Shown: in pieces, positions 1 through 8,886 of the stretch
Numbering within the stretch: position 1 is the first letter of the stretch
Layout: every line of letters starts with the position of its first letter
NCBI RefSeq assembly: GCF_003056725.1
Contig: NZ_QBKZ01000003.1
Location: 43,642-94,701 of the forward strand
DNA length: 51,060 nucleotides
DNA from: Mangrovicoccus ximenensis
GTDB lineage: Bacteria > Pseudomonadota > Alphaproteobacteria > Rhodobacterales > Rhodobacteraceae
Reading direction: 5' to 3'
Position numbers and translations under genes: made by a program
The notes under the pieces: model-generated
Told to the model about the DNA's origin: nothing
Database searches by the model: none
Seen by the model: the letters and a program-made list of their open reading frames with translations, nothing else

Positions 1-1
1 T

Positions 2-58
2 ACCAGGCTGCCGGCAGCGGTCATCGACCGGCTCGCGGCCGGCTGGTCCCCGGCACAA
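2..58 (+). pseudogene. IS30-like transposase fragment (window edge)
   Basis: About 19 codons read from base 2 include VIDRLAAGWSPAQ. This resembles the L..GWSPEQIAGRL stretch that precedes the catalytic core of IS30-family transposases. The window edge cuts the left side and the family pattern is lost after base 58. Bases 61-285 hold nothing I recognise. The call rests on one short motif, so it is tentative. Confidence 0.35.
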
Positions 59-285
59 AGTCCCGCGCCGTCCGGTTGCCGCGCCAGCCGCAGACAACGC
101 TGCATCCGCCGGGGATGCGCCCGCTGCCTGACCGGGGCGTTCTCCACGGCCAGGGACGACGCCCGCAGGACAGCAAGGCCGCCTGTCATCCGCAATGCAC
201 CGGCCTGCCCAAGGCAAAAGGCGCGCCGCAGCTGCGGCGCGCCTTCCATGGCGGTCGGGACCGGAGGGCTGCCCCCGGCCGCAGG

Positions 286-1125
286 TCAGGCGTGGACGAC
301 CTTCTGGGTCTGCACGCCCATGCCGTCGATGCCGAGGCGGATGGTTTCGCCGCCCTTCAGGTAGACCTGCGGGCTCTGGCCCATGCCGACGCCCGGAGGC
401 GTGCCCGTGGTGATGATGTCGCCCGGCTGCAGCGACATGAACTGGCTGACGTAATGCACCAGGTGGCGCACGCCGAAGACCATGGTCGCGGTCGAGCCGT
501 CCTGGTAGCGGTGGCCGTCCACCTCGAGCCACATGCCGAGGTTCTGCGGGTCCGCGACCTCGTCGGCGGTGACCAGCCAGGGGCCGATCGGGCCGAAGGT
601 GTCGGCGCTCTTGCCCTTGACCCACTGGCCGCCGCGCTCGATCTGGAAGCCGCGCTCGGAGACATCGTTGACCACGCAATAGCCTGCCACGTGATCAAGC
701 GCGTCCTCTTCGGAGATGTAGACGCCGGGCTTGCCGATCACCACGCCGAGCTCGACCTCCCAGTCGGTCTTTTCGGAGCCGCGCGGGATCTTCACGTCGT
801 CATCCGGGCCGCAGATCGCCGAGGTGGCCTTCGAGAACATCACCGGCTCTTCGGGGACCGGCAGGCCGCTTTCGGCGGCATGGTCGGCATAGTTCAGGCC
901 GATGCAGAGGAACTTGCCCACCTGGCCGACGCAGGGGCCGATGCGGCCCGCGGGCAGCTCGGGCAGGGTCGCGGGATCGACGGCGGCGATCCGCGCCAGC
1001 CCCTCGGGGGTCAGCGCCGCGCCGGCGATGTCGTCCACAACGCCCGACAGGTCGCGGGCCACGCCGGCCTCGTCGAGGATCGCGGGTTTTTCGGCGCCCG
1101 GGGCGCCCACACGCAGGAGTTTCAT
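286..1125 (-). CDS. FAH-family hydrolase, probable 2,4-diketo-3-deoxy-L-rhamnonate hydrolase
   Basis: A 279-aa protein of the fumarylacetoacetate hydrolase family, of normal length for the single-domain bacterial type. The core opens with CIGLNYADHAAESG (about residue 74). It carries the acidic metal-binding pattern DWEVELGVVIG near residue 121 and ends the fold with GDIITTGTPPGVGMG near residue 237. Family members cleave C-C bonds of 2,4-diketo acids using a divalent metal. As the last gene of an operon with an L-rhamnonate dehydratase and an SDR, the best inference is the LRA6 step: 2,4-diketo-3-deoxy-L-rhamnonate to pyruvate plus L-lactate. The fold is clear from sequence; the exact substrate comes from context. 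A related fuconate substrate is possible. Confidence 0.85.
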   Translation of the reverse strand: MKLLRVGAPGAEKPAILDEAGVARDLSGVVDDIAGAALTPEGLARIAAVDPATLPELPAGRIGPCVGQVGKFLCIGLNYADHAAESGLPVPEEPVMFSKATSAICGPDDDVKIPRGSEKTDWEVELGVVIGKPGVYISEEDALDHVAGYCVVNDVSERGFQIERGGQWVKGKSADTFGPIGPWLVTADEVADPQNLGMWLEVDGHRYQDGSTATMVFGVRHLVHYVSQFMSLQPGDIITTGTPPGVGMGQSPQVYLKGGETIRLGIDGMGVQTQKVVHA

Positions 1126-1165
1126 CTTTCTCTCCGTCTTGTCTTGCCGTGTCTTGTCAGGGAAA

Positions 1166-1912
1166 TCAGTAGGTCGCGCGGCCGCCCGAGAGGTCGAAGA
1201 CCGCGCCGGTGGTGAAGGAATTCTCGGCGCTCGCGAGCCAGGCCACCATGTTGGCGGCCTCGGCCACTTCGAGGAAGCGCCCGCGCGGGATCTTCGAGAG
1301 CATGTAGTTGATGTGCTCTTCGGTCATCTGGTCGAAGATGCGGGTGCGCGCCGCAGCTGGGGTGATGCAGTTGACCGCGATGTCCTTGCCCGCGGTCTCC
1401 TTGCCCAGCGACTTGGTCAGCGCGATCACCCCGGCCTTGGAGGCCGAATAGGCCGAGGCGTTCGGGTTGCCTTCCTTGCCCGCGATCGAGGCGACGTTGA
1501 CGATCCGGCCGTAGCCCCGCGCGATCATGCCCTGGACCAGCGTGCGGTTCAGGTTGAAGACGCCGACCAGGTTGATGTCGATGACGCGCTGGAATTCCGC
1601 CGGATCGTATTCGGCGAGCGTCGCGTTGGCCCCCGCGATCCCGGCATTGGCGACGAGGATGTCGACCGGGCCGATCCCGGCCTCGGTCGCCGCGGCTGCG
1701 GCCTCGACCGAGGCGAGGTCGGTCTGGTCCATCTCGCGGAATTCCGCGTTCGGGCCGAGTTCGGCCACGGCGGCGCGGCCGAGTTCCGCGTCGCGGTCCC
1801 AGACCGAGACCTTGGCGCCGCTCTCGACGAAGCGGCGGGCGACCGCGAAGCCGATGCCCTGGGCGCCGCCGGTGACGACCGCGCGGCGGCCTTTCAGGTC
1901 GATGCTGTTCAT
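1166..1912 (-). CDS. SDR dehydrogenase, probable 2-keto-3-deoxy-L-rhamnonate 4-dehydrogenase
   Basis: A 248-aa classical short-chain dehydrogenase. It shows the NAD-binding GGAQGIG turn near residue 15, the NAG motif near residue 90, VNVASIAG with the catalytic serine, and YSASK with the catalytic Tyr and Lys near residue 155. The start at 1912 follows GAAAGGAC and gives the usual N-terminal length; the frame stays open upstream but without family sequence. It lies 40 bases upstream of the FAH hydrolase gene and 20 bases downstream of the TRAP permease gene. In the LRA5 role it would oxidise C4 of 2-keto-3-deoxy-L-rhamnonate to give the hydrolase substrate. The family is certain; the substrate is inferred from the operon. 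Confidence 0.85.
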   Translation of the reverse strand: MNSIDLKGRRAVVTGGAQGIGFAVARRFVESGAKVSVWDRDAELGRAAVAELGPNAEFREMDQTDLASVEAAAAATEAGIGPVDILVANAGIAGANATLAEYDPAEFQRVIDINLVGVFNLNRTLVQGMIARGYGRIVNVASIAGKEGNPNASAYSASKAGVIALTKSLGKETAGKDIAVNCITPAAARTRIFDQMTEEHINYMLSKIPRGRFLEVAEAANMVAWLASAENSFTTGAVFDLSGGRATY

Positions 1913-1932
1913 GTTGATGTCCTTTCGGAAGT

Positions 1933-3219
1933 TCACTGGCCGTAGCCGCCGAGTTCCCGCGGCAGGAACAGGGTGACCTCCGGCACGAAGGCGATGACGA
2001 GAAGCCCCGCGACGATGATCGCGAAGTAGGGAAGGAAGGGCCGCAGCGTGGCGGCATAGGGGACCTCGCCGATCCGGCAGGCGAGGATCAGGATGATCGC
2101 CACCGGCGGCGTGATCGAGCCGAGGAGCACCGAGACCACGATCACCACCGCGAAATGGATCGGGTCGAGCCCATAGACCGCCGCGATCGGCGCCAGCATC
2201 GGCGTGACCAGGATCAGCGCCGAGATCGTCTCGACGAACATCCCCAGCGCCAGGAGCGCGACGATGATCAGCGCCAGCGCGGCATAGCGGTTCTCGGTCA
2301 GCCCCTGCAGCGCCTGGGCGAGCTGCGCCGGGAAGCCCTCGCGGGCGATGATCCAGGCGAAGAGCGCGGCCCCGCCGAGGATGATCAGGATCGCCGAGGT
2401 GGAGATCGCCGCATCCCGGGTCAGCCGCAGCGTGTTGCCGAGGTCGAGCTGCCGCGTCACGGCGCCGAAGACCAGCGCATAGACCACGGCGAGGATGCCC
2501 GCCTCGGTCGCGGTGAAGAAGCCCGACTGGATGCCGCCGATGATCAGCACAGGCAGCGCCAGCGCCGGAAGCGCCCGCCACAGGCTGCCGCCGATCTCGG
2601 AGAGGCTGGCGCGGGCATGGCGCTCGCCGCCGATCCGGTCGGCATTCCACCACACCCAGGCCATCAGCAGCGCCGCGATGGTCAGGCCCGGCAGGATGCC
2701 CGCGAGGAAGAGCGTGCCGATCGACAGGCCGGTCATCGCGCCGTAGAGCACCATCAGCAGGCTCGGCGGGATGATCGGGCCGAGGATCGCCGAGGCCGCG
2801 GTGATCACCACCGCATGCTCGGGCTTGTAGCCCTCCTTCTTCATCGCCGGCAGCAGCATCGAGCCCACCGCCGCGACATCCGCCGCCGCCGAGCCGGAAA
2901 TGCCCGAGAACATCACCGAGGTCAGGATGTTGACCTGCCCCAGCCCGCCGCGGACATGGCCGACCAGCGCGCGGGCGGCCCGGACGATTGCATTGGTGAT
3001 GCCGCTCACGTTCATCAGGTTGCCCGCCAGGATGAAGAGCGGGATCGCCATCAGCGGGAAGCTGTCGAGCGAGGAGAAGAAGCGCTGCGGCAGCACCATC
3101 AGCGGCACGCCGCCGTCGAGGATCAGGATCGCCGCCGCCGAGAGCCCCATCGAGAAGGCCACCGGCACGCCGAGCACGAGGAGCAGCGTGAAGAGCACGA
3201 AGAGCAGGAGCACGGTCAT
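1933..3219 (-). CDS. dctM: TRAP transporter large permease (DctM type)
   Basis: A 428-aa protein that is hydrophobic almost throughout, matching the 12-helix DctM subunit in length. Family patterns include GVPVAFSMGLSAA near residue 17, AGNLMNVSGIT near 64, FSGISGSAAADVAAVGSML near 94 and PPSLLMVLYGA near 149. It is the ion-driven translocation subunit in the inner membrane. Its start overlaps the DctQ stop by four bases (ATGA), which implies translational coupling. The partner binding protein lies just upstream. The operon enzymes suggest that the cargo is L-rhamnonate or a related six-carbon sugar acid. Confidence 0.95.
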   Translation of the reverse strand: MTVLLLFVLFTLLLVLGVPVAFSMGLSAAAILILDGGVPLMVLPQRFFSSLDSFPLMAIPLFILAGNLMNVSGITNAIVRAARALVGHVRGGLGQVNILTSVMFSGISGSAAADVAAVGSMLLPAMKKEGYKPEHAVVITAASAILGPIIPPSLLMVLYGAMTGLSIGTLFLAGILPGLTIAALLMAWVWWNADRIGGERHARASLSEIGGSLWRALPALALPVLIIGGIQSGFFTATEAGILAVVYALVFGAVTRQLDLGNTLRLTRDAAISTSAILIILGGAALFAWIIAREGFPAQLAQALQGLTENRYAALALIIVALLALGMFVETISALILVTPMLAPIAAVYGLDPIHFAVVIVVSVLLGSITPPVAIILILACRIGEVPYAATLRPFLPYFAIIVAGLLVIAFVPEVTLFLPRELGGYGQ

Positions 3220-3698
3220 GCGAGGGTTCGTCCTTCGCCCAGGCGCGGCCGGATGGCCAGCGCGACGATGCCGAGAGCCGCACCAAGCGGGATCGGCGCA
3301 TAGAGCCAGGCACGCGCGATGCCGAGCGTCGGTGACGGGAAGCTGCCGCTGCGTTCGGTGAAGGCGACGCCGTGCCAGGCCAGCAGCCCGAGGAACACCG
3401 CCCCGAGCAGGGCCGCGAGCCGCAGCCGCCAGACGGTCAGCCGTTCCGGCAAGGGCAGGATCTCGACCAGGATTTCCTCGTGCCGGTAGAGCACCACCGG
3501 CAGGCCGAGCATCACCGACCAGATCAGCAGCATCCGCACCAGCTCCTCGGTCCAGAACCAGCCGAAGGCGGGCACGAACCGGTCGACGACCTGCACGAAC
3601 ACGAGCGCCATCATCACCGAGAACACCGTCACGACCACCGCCGTCAGCACGGCGATGGCCCTGTCGGCGGCGCGGCGGAAGCGGTCACCGCGCATCAT
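3216..3698 (-). CDS. dctQ: TRAP transporter small permease (DctQ type)
   Basis: A 160-aa protein with four predicted membrane segments: about residues 14-35, 48-67, 90-107 and 130-150. This is the normal DctQ topology. The sequence WTEELVRMLLIWSVMLG lies in the second segment and is typical of the family. It would bridge the binding protein and DctM. It sits two bases after the dctP stop and overlaps dctM by four bases, so the three genes form one translational unit. Confidence 0.92.
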   Translation of the reverse strand: MMRGDRFRRAADRAIAVLTAVVVTVFSVMMALVFVQVVDRFVPAFGWFWTEELVRMLLIWSVMLGLPVVLYRHEEILVEILPLPERLTVWRLRLAALLGAVFLGLLAWHGVAFTERSGSFPSPTLGIARAWLYAPIPLGAALGIVALAIRPRLGEGRTLA

Positions 3699-3700
3699 GG

Positions 3701-4684
3701 TCAGTCGTCCCCGGCGTCGCGGATCGCCTGCAGCAGATCTTCGGCCCCGGCGCGCTGCGCGAAGGTGTCCTGCAGCGGGGCCAGCACCTCGCGGAACGGC
3801 GCCGGATCGACCTCGTGGATCTCCAAGCCCTCTTCGGCAAGCTTGGCGAACCAGTCGTCCTCGCGCCCGGCGCGTTCGTTGCGCTGGGTCTCCGCCACTT
3901 CGGCCGCCGCCTCCATGACGATCGTACGCTCCTCTTCGGACAGGCCGTCGAGGAACATCCGGCTGGTGACGAAGCTGCCGTCGAAGAAGATGTGGCGGGT
4001 CTTGTTCAGATGCCCGGCCACCTCGTAGATCCGCTGGATATAGCCGACCTCGGGGGTGCCCTCCATCGCGGCGACGACGCCGGTCTGCATGGCGGTGTAG
4101 ATTTCCGGCGACGGGATCGGCGTCGGCTGGGCGCCGAGCGCAGCGAAGGTCTCGACGAAGACCGGGCTTTCCGGGACGCGGATCTTCATGCCCTCGAAAT
4201 CGGCCGGGGCGCGGATTTCGCGGTCGGTCGTGTAGGTGTCGCGGTAGCCGGATTCGATCCAGTTCATCACCACGAGGCCGGTCGCGGCCTCGAGTTCCTG
4301 GCCGAGCCCCTCGCCGGTCTCGCCCAGCACCACGCGGCGCCAGTGCTCGGGGCTGTCATAGAGATAGGGCAGCGTCAGGATGCCGAAGGCGGGCACGTAA
4401 TTGGCATAGAGCCCGCTTTCGCCGTAGCCCATGTCGAGCGTGCCGATCTGCACCGACTCGATGACCTCGCGCTGGCCGCCCATCTGGCCTGCGGGCATGA
4501 TTTCGACGGTCAGGCTGCCGCCCGAGCGCTCGGCGACCAGCGCGCCGAAGCGCTCGGCGGCCATGTGCTGCTCGGAGGTGGTCGGCAGGTGGTGGGCGAA
4601 GCGGATGGTGGTGTCGGCCAGCGCCGTGCTGCCCAGAAGCAGCGCCGTTGCCAGCGCGACGCCCGAAAGGGTCGCGGGTTTCAT
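3701..4684 (-). CDS. dctP: TRAP transporter substrate-binding protein (DctP type)
   Basis: A 327-aa periplasmic binding protein with a Sec signal peptide, MKPATLSGVALATALLLG.., cleaved near ALA-DT. Family marks are IRFAHHLPTTSEQH at the mature N-terminus, GMKIRVPESPVF near residue 167 with the conserved ligand-binding Arg, and ALGAQPTPIPSPEIYTAMQ near 186. The start at 4684 follows GGGAGGAAC at good spacing; an upstream in-frame ATG would only add a non-signal extension. The cargo is not visible in the sequence. The surrounding operon points to L-rhamnonate or a close relative. Confidence 0.93.
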   Translation of the reverse strand: MKPATLSGVALATALLLGSTALADTTIRFAHHLPTTSEQHMAAERFGALVAERSGGSLTVEIMPAGQMGGQREVIESVQIGTLDMGYGESGLYANYVPAFGILTLPYLYDSPEHWRRVVLGETGEGLGQELEAATGLVVMNWIESGYRDTYTTDREIRAPADFEGMKIRVPESPVFVETFAALGAQPTPIPSPEIYTAMQTGVVAAMEGTPEVGYIQRIYEVAGHLNKTRHIFFDGSFVTSRMFLDGLSEEERTIVMEAAAEVAETQRNERAGREDDWFAKLAEEGLEIHEVDPAPFREVLAPLQDTFAQRAGAEDLLQAIRDAGDD

Positions 4685-4744
4685 GTCATGTTCCTCCCTG
4701 GGAAATTGCGGCGCCCGGCTCCTCCGCCGGGACACCGGCCATGG

Positions 4745-5929
4745 TCAATGGGTATAGGGACGCTTCAGGTTCAGGCCGGGCGCGAGCGTCACGCCGAAGC
4801 CGGGCTTGTCGAGCGCCGAGATGTTGAGCTTCCCGTTCTGCGGCACCGGCTCGCCTTCGAGCATCGGCGAGAACATCGGCACGACCTTGTCGGCCTTGGG
4901 CGCCATCATCAGGAATTCCGCGAAGGGGCTGTTCTGCCGGGTCATCACGAAATGGTAGCTGTAGACGCTGGAGCCGTGCGGCACGACCATCTTGCCGTGG
5001 CTGTCGGCCAGCGCCGAGATCTTCAGCAGCTCGGTCAGACCGCCGCACCAGCCGACATCGGGCTGCAGGAAGTCGCAGCACTCCATCTCGAGGAGCATCC
5101 GGAAGCCCCAGCGCGTCGCCTCGTGCTCGCCGGTGGTCACCAGCATGCCGTCGGGCACGCGGCGGCGCAGTTCGGCATAGCCCCAGACGTCATCCGGCGG
5201 CAGGCATTCCTCGATCCATTTCAGCCCCAGCTCATGCGCGGCAAGCGCGGCGCGGGTGGCGTAATCGACATCCATGCTCATCCAGCAGTCGTACATCAGC
5301 CAGAAATCCGGTCCGACCGCATCGCGCATCCGCCCGAGGATCTCCATCTCGGCCTTGATGCCCGCGGCATCCTCGGCGGCGGTGTGCCGCCAGGCCATCT
5401 TGCCGCCGATGAAGCCCATGTCCTTGGCCAGGTCGGGCCGTGCGCCGGTGGCATAGAACACCTGCTCGTCGCGCACCGCGCCGCCGATCATCGCATGCAC
5501 CGGTTCCTGCCGGACCTGGCCCAGCAGGTCCCACAGCGCCAGGTCGACGCCGGAAATCGCGTTCAGCACCAGCCCGCGCCGCCCGTAATAGAGCGTGGCG
5601 TTGAACATCTGGTCCCAGATCAGCTCGATATCGGTGACCTTGCGGCCCTCGAGGAAGCGCGCCAGGTGCTTCTCGACGATATAGGCGGCAGGCTCGCCGC
5701 CGGTGGTCACGGCAAAGCCAGTCACGCCGGTATCGGTCTCGATCTCGACGACCAGCGTGCCGAGCACGTTGATCCCGAAATCCCGGCGGCTGTCGCGGAA
5801 GGCCGGATATTTCGACATCGGCGTGGCGATGCGGTCATCGATCCAGTGACCGTCGTCCTGGTCGTGATAGTCTGCGCCGCCGCCCGTGACGGTGTGGGCG
5901 CGCACCTGCCGGATGATCGGCGTGGCCAT
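4745..5929 (-). CDS. rhmD: L-rhamnonate dehydratase, enolase superfamily
   Basis: A 394-aa enolase-superfamily protein that closely follows the E. coli RhmD pattern along its whole length. GGGADYHDQ near the start, [15 protein letters not shown] and [12 protein letters not shown] form the capping domain. [12 protein letters not shown], then DCW, EECLPP and TTGEH (three metal-binding acids), and VPHGSSVYS (catalytic His) form the barrel. It dehydrates L-rhamnonate to 2-keto-3-deoxy-L-rhamnonate. The start is supported by AGGAGGA seven bases upstream. It is the first gene of a minus-strand operon that continues through the TRAP transporter, SDR and FAH genes. A broken LysR-family gene faces it. 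The family is certain. Rhamnonate as substrate is strongly supported by the subgroup motifs; lyxonate or mannonate activity would be side reactions. Confidence 0.93.
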   Translation of the reverse strand: MATPIIRQVRAHTVTGGGADYHDQDDGHWIDDRIATPMSKYPAFRDSRRDFGINVLGTLVVEIETDTGVTGFAVTTGGEPAAYIVEKHLARFLEGRKVTDIELIWDQMFNATLYYGRRGLVLNAISGVDLALWDLLGQVRQEPVHAMIGGAVRDEQVFYATGARPDLAKDMGFIGGKMAWRHTAAEDAAGIKAEMEILGRMRDAVGPDFWLMYDCWMSMDVDYATRAALAAHELGLKWIEECLPPDDVWGYAELRRRVPDGMLVTTGEHEATRWGFRMLLEMECCDFLQPDVGWCGGLTELLKISALADSHGKMVVPHGSSVYSYHFVMTRQNSPFAEFLMMAPKADKVVPMFSPMLEGEPVPQNGKLNISALDKPGFGVTLAPGLNLKRPYTH

Positions 5930-6040
5930 GGAGTGTCCTCCTCATGTCTCCTCGGCCCCTGTCTTAGGCAGGATTGCGATGCATGAATAATGAAGATAAC
6001 GTCGACATCGATCGTATTTTGCGAACGCAGTGGAGGACCC
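5930..6040. promoter_or_regulatory. Divergent promoter region between rhmD operon and LysR-type gene
   Basis: A 111-base spacer separates two genes read outward, the usual arrangement for a LysR-type regulator and its target. The centre (5975-6030) is AT-richer than the flanks and contains ATGCATGAATAATGAAGATA. I cannot pin down -35/-10 boxes or a clear T-N11-A site. A ribosome site, GTGGAGG, precedes the regulator start. Confidence 0.4.
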
Positions 6041-6697
6041 ATGCGCGATCTGGCGAGCTACCTGAAATTCCGCCATCTGGCGCTGATCCAGGCCCTGGCC
6101 GAACATGGGACCATGCATGCGGCGGCGCGGGCGCTGAACATGACCCAGTCGACCATGTCGAAGATGCTGGCGGATCTGGAGGCCGAGCTCGACGCGCCGC
6201 TGTTCCGGCGCGAGCCGCGCGGCATGGCGCCGACCGAGCTTGGCGACTACGCGATCGGCTTCGCCGGGACGATGCTGGGCCATCTCGGGCGGTTCTCCGA
6301 AGAATTCCGCGACCGGCGGCTGGGCGGGGCCGGCACGCTGGTGATCGGCGCGATCATGGGGGCCGCGCCGGATCTGGTCGCCCGCGCGGTGGCCGACATG
6401 AAGCAGCTCTATCCGCTGCTGACCGTGCGGATGATGGGCGAGACCAGCGACCAGATCCTCGAGATGCTGGAAACCGGCGATGTCGACATCGCGGTGGGGC
6501 GGTTCAGCCAGACCCGCTACCGCGCGATCTTCGATTTCGAGCCGCTGGCGCTGGAGCCGCTGGCGCTGGTCGCGCGGCGCGGCCACGGCCTGTCCGGGCG
6601 GCCGGTGGCAGCAGCCGGTCAGGCGGCGGCCGCCGCCGCTGCGCTGCGCAGGAAGACCGGGCGGTCGGGCGTGCTGTCGTCCGGCTGGAAGCGGTAG
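6041..6697 (+). pseudogene. LysR-family regulator, C-terminally truncated
   Basis: The start at 6041 follows GTGGAGG. The first ~60 residues are a LysR winged helix: FRHLALIQALAEHGTMHAAA, MTQSTMSKMLADLEAEL and PLFRREPRGMAPTELG. This resembles GbpR-type sugar regulators. The effector domain begins normally (GTLVIGAIMGAAPD) but is recognisable only to about residue 192. From about base 6610 the frame runs antisense into the end of yaaA and ends at 6697, giving ~218 aa instead of ~300. About a third of the effector domain is missing. It probably regulated the adjacent rhamnonate operon. The break could be a real deletion or an assembly join. Confidence 0.85.
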
Positions 6698-7401
6698 CCG
6701 CCGGTGTCGAATTCCGCGATGCCCTCGGCCCGGTCGATGCGCCGTTCCATCACGAAGCGCGCCATCGCCCCGCGCGCCCGCTTGGCATGGAAGCTGACGA
6801 CCTGCGCGGTGCCGTTCTTTTCCTCGAGGAAGACCGGCGTGACCACAGGAACGGCGAGAGCCTCGGTATCGACCGCACTGAAATACTCGATCGAGGCGCA
6901 GTTCACCAGGCAGGCGGCCCCAGCCTCTTCGGCATCGGCATTCAGCGCCTCCGCGATGCGGCTGCCCCAGTATTCATAGAGGTTCTTGCCCTTGGCGGTC
7001 TGCAGGCGGCTGCCCATCTCCAGCCGGTAGGGCTGGATCAGGTCATAGGGGCGCAGCAGGCCGTAGAGCCCCGAGAGGATCCGCAGATGGCCGCGCGCCC
7101 AGTATTGCGCATCCTCGTCCAGCGTCTTCGCCTCGAGCCCCTGATAGGTGTCCCCGGCAAAGGCGCGCACCGCCGGACGGGCATCTTCGGGCGTCTCCGC
7201 CCGGTAGGATTGGAACCGCTCGCGGTTGAGCTTTGCCAGCGGTTCGCTGATCGCCATCAGCTTGCGCAGCTCGGCCACCGACAGCTCCGCCGCAACGCCC
7301 GCCAGATAGGCCGCATCCTCCAGGAAGCGTGGCTCGGTCACCTCGGCGATGCCGGGATCGGTCCAGTCGAGCTTCTTGGCCGGGGAAACGGTGACGAGCA
7401 T
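6619..7401 (-). CDS. yaaA: Peroxide stress protein YaaA (DUF328)
   Basis: A 260-aa protein that starts MLVTVSPAKKLDW, the family's hallmark N-terminus. It continues with GLYGLLRPYDLIQPYRLEMG near residue 115, KGKNLYEYWG near 140, NCASIEYFSAV near 167 and FHAKRARGAMARF near 205. The family limits iron-driven oxidative damage in E. coli. The start at 7401 is preceded by GGAGAG; the open frame upstream lacks family sequence. The last residues are a run of alanines just after FLRS, at the place where the truncated LysR frame overlaps it tail to tail. The native C-terminus may therefore have been altered at that junction. Confidence 0.93.
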   Translation of the reverse strand: MLVTVSPAKKLDWTDPGIAEVTEPRFLEDAAYLAGVAAELSVAELRKLMAISEPLAKLNRERFQSYRAETPEDARPAVRAFAGDTYQGLEAKTLDEDAQYWARGHLRILSGLYGLLRPYDLIQPYRLEMGSRLQTAKGKNLYEYWGSRIAEALNADAEEAGAACLVNCASIEYFSAVDTEALAVPVVTPVFLEEKNGTAQVVSFHAKRARGAMARFVMERRIDRAEGIAEFDTGGYRFQPDDSTPDRPVFLRSAAAAAAA

Positions 7402-7672
7402 GGAACTCTCCATATCTGGTGGGGGCACCTGATCGTACACCCAGCAAATTGGGAATCCAACCATGGCGCGCAAGGATTTCCGATACGGAACCTGGCGGAG
7501 TCATGCCGCGCGGACGGAAGCGGCGGCCCCCGCGTGCCTCGACGAGCCCGCCGGGGATCTTGCAGGTCCGTGTCGCTCGGCCTGCGCGCTTGCGGACAGA
7601 TGCCGCGGGAGCCCCGAGACCGGCAAGCAGCGCCAGCCCGGTCCCCAGGCAGCGGCACCGCAGCCGGATCGC
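7402..7672. other. Unassigned spacer upstream of yaaA
   Basis: This holds the yaaA leader and then GC-rich sequence with short open frames on both strands. None resembles a family I know. It lies between yaaA and insertion-sequence debris and looks like rearranged DNA. Confidence 0.4.
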
Positions 7673-7838
7673 AAACGGCAATCGATTTCACCGGGAACAG
7701 ATCCGAGCCATCCTTGACCGAAAGCTCGGTGACGTAGGTGCCGGAGCCGAAACTCTGGGTGAAGAGCGTCGGCGTCACGGTGCCGTCAATGCCGGTTGCG
7801 AGGAAATGGGATGTCCAGGCGAGGTTGTACGGCGACAT
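7673..7838 (-). pseudogene. Fragment of a secreted PKD-like domain protein
   Basis: About 55 codons read leftward from 7838. They include SFGSGTYVTELSVKDGS, which resembles the GTYTVTLTVTD strand of PKD or related immunoglobulin-like surface domains. The family-like signal stops near 7673. The fragment abuts the left end of the IS21-type element at 7856. It may be the remains of a gene hit by that insertion. The PKD identity is a guess from one strand motif. Confidence 0.3.
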
Positions 7839-7855
7839 GCGAAGGACGAGCCAAG

Positions 7856-7872
7856 GCGACAGCCAGTTTTAC
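7856..7872 (+). repeat. Left terminal inverted repeat of the IS21-type element
   Basis: GCGACAGCCAGTTTTAC here matches the reverse complement of 9866-9882 over all 17 bases. A second inner copy of GCTGTCGC follows at 7874-7882. Multiple end repeats are usual for IstA-binding sites. Confidence 0.8.
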
Positions 7873-7925
7873 CTGCTGTCGCCTCCGGCCAAGACGTCCC
7901 TGAGCAGAAGATCCCGGGGCAGGAA

Positions 7926-8886
7926 ATGGGCCGGCTGAACGAAGAGGCCCGCATGACAATCAAGGTTCTGGATGAGCGGGGAGCGACGGGGGCCGGGATC
8001 GCCCGACTGCTGGGTGTGAGCGAGGGCGCGGTTCGGCATCACGTGCGGCGCATGAAGGTCGGGGCCGCTGACGGTCGCTGCGCGCAGCCGCAGAAGGCGG
8101 CAGCCTTTGCGGACGCGATCGAGCACTGGCGGCAATCGACGTCGGATACCGGGCTGAACCTGGCAGCGCCGCATTCCTGGCTGGAGCACGAGCACGGCTA
8201 CGGCGGCAGCCTGCGTTCGGTTCAGCGGTTCTGGAAACGGACGTATCCCGCGACCCGGATCCGGGCGCGCCGGAGGGGGGAGAGTTCGCCACGAGGCCGC
8301 CACCGGTCCGAGGACCATGGCGGACGGGCAAGGTCGAGCGACGGGTACGCGATCAGCGCCACGGGATCGATCCCTGCGCCCGCAGCTTCGCGACGGTTGA
8401 GGAGTTGCAAGCCTGGGCAGACGAGCAGATCGCGGCGCGCGACCATGACCGGCGTTGCCCTGCCACGGGTACGTCCGTCGCCGAGGCAGGGGAGGCGGAG
8501 AAGCGGCGGCTGACCCCGCTGCCGCACCCGTTGCCGGTTCCGTTCGGCGTGGCCATTAGCCGGAAGCTCGGGATCGACAGGTTGGTCTCGTTTGAGAGCC
8601 GCCAGCACAGTGTGCCCTTCCACCTGATCGGGAAAACCGTCGAGCTCCGCAGAATTGCCGGCGCCGTTCAGGTTCTGAAGTCCTGCGAGATCGTTGCCCG
8701 GCACCCGCGCGGCAAGGATGCCCGGCTGCTGATCGACCAGTCCCACTATGACGGGGAGTCCGACGACCGGGTGATCGCCCCGCCGCCGCTTTGCAGGATG
8801 GGCCGGAAGATCCGGGAACTGATCGACGCACCGGTCGCGCGCCGGCCATCGAGACCTGCCACCTGCTGGCGGAGGTCGCCCGATGA
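7926..8886 (+). pseudogene. istA: istA transposase remnant, catalytic core deleted
   Basis: The first ~115 codons from 7926 give an IS21-type helix-turn-helix region (ATGAGIARLLGVSEGAVRHH). Around 8278-8328 the reading frame changes and roughly a hundred residues of the DDE integrase core are missing. The C-terminal half resumes in another frame at about 8329 with GKVERRVRDQRHGID, IGKTVELRRIAGAVQ and LLIDQSHYDGESDD. A final shift near 8845 restores the family ending TCHLLAEVAR with its stop at 8884-8886. The protein cannot be active. The istB start overlaps this stop, as in intact elements. Confidence 0.85.

Noticed and set aside
2155..3303. Long plus-strand frame opposite dctM
   Set aside because: Arg/Asp/Gln-rich shadow translation of a hydrophobic permease gene.
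3815..5986. Plus-strand frame of 723 codons opposite dctP and rhmD
   Set aside because: Shadow frame; both minus-strand genes have full family motifs and ribosome sites.
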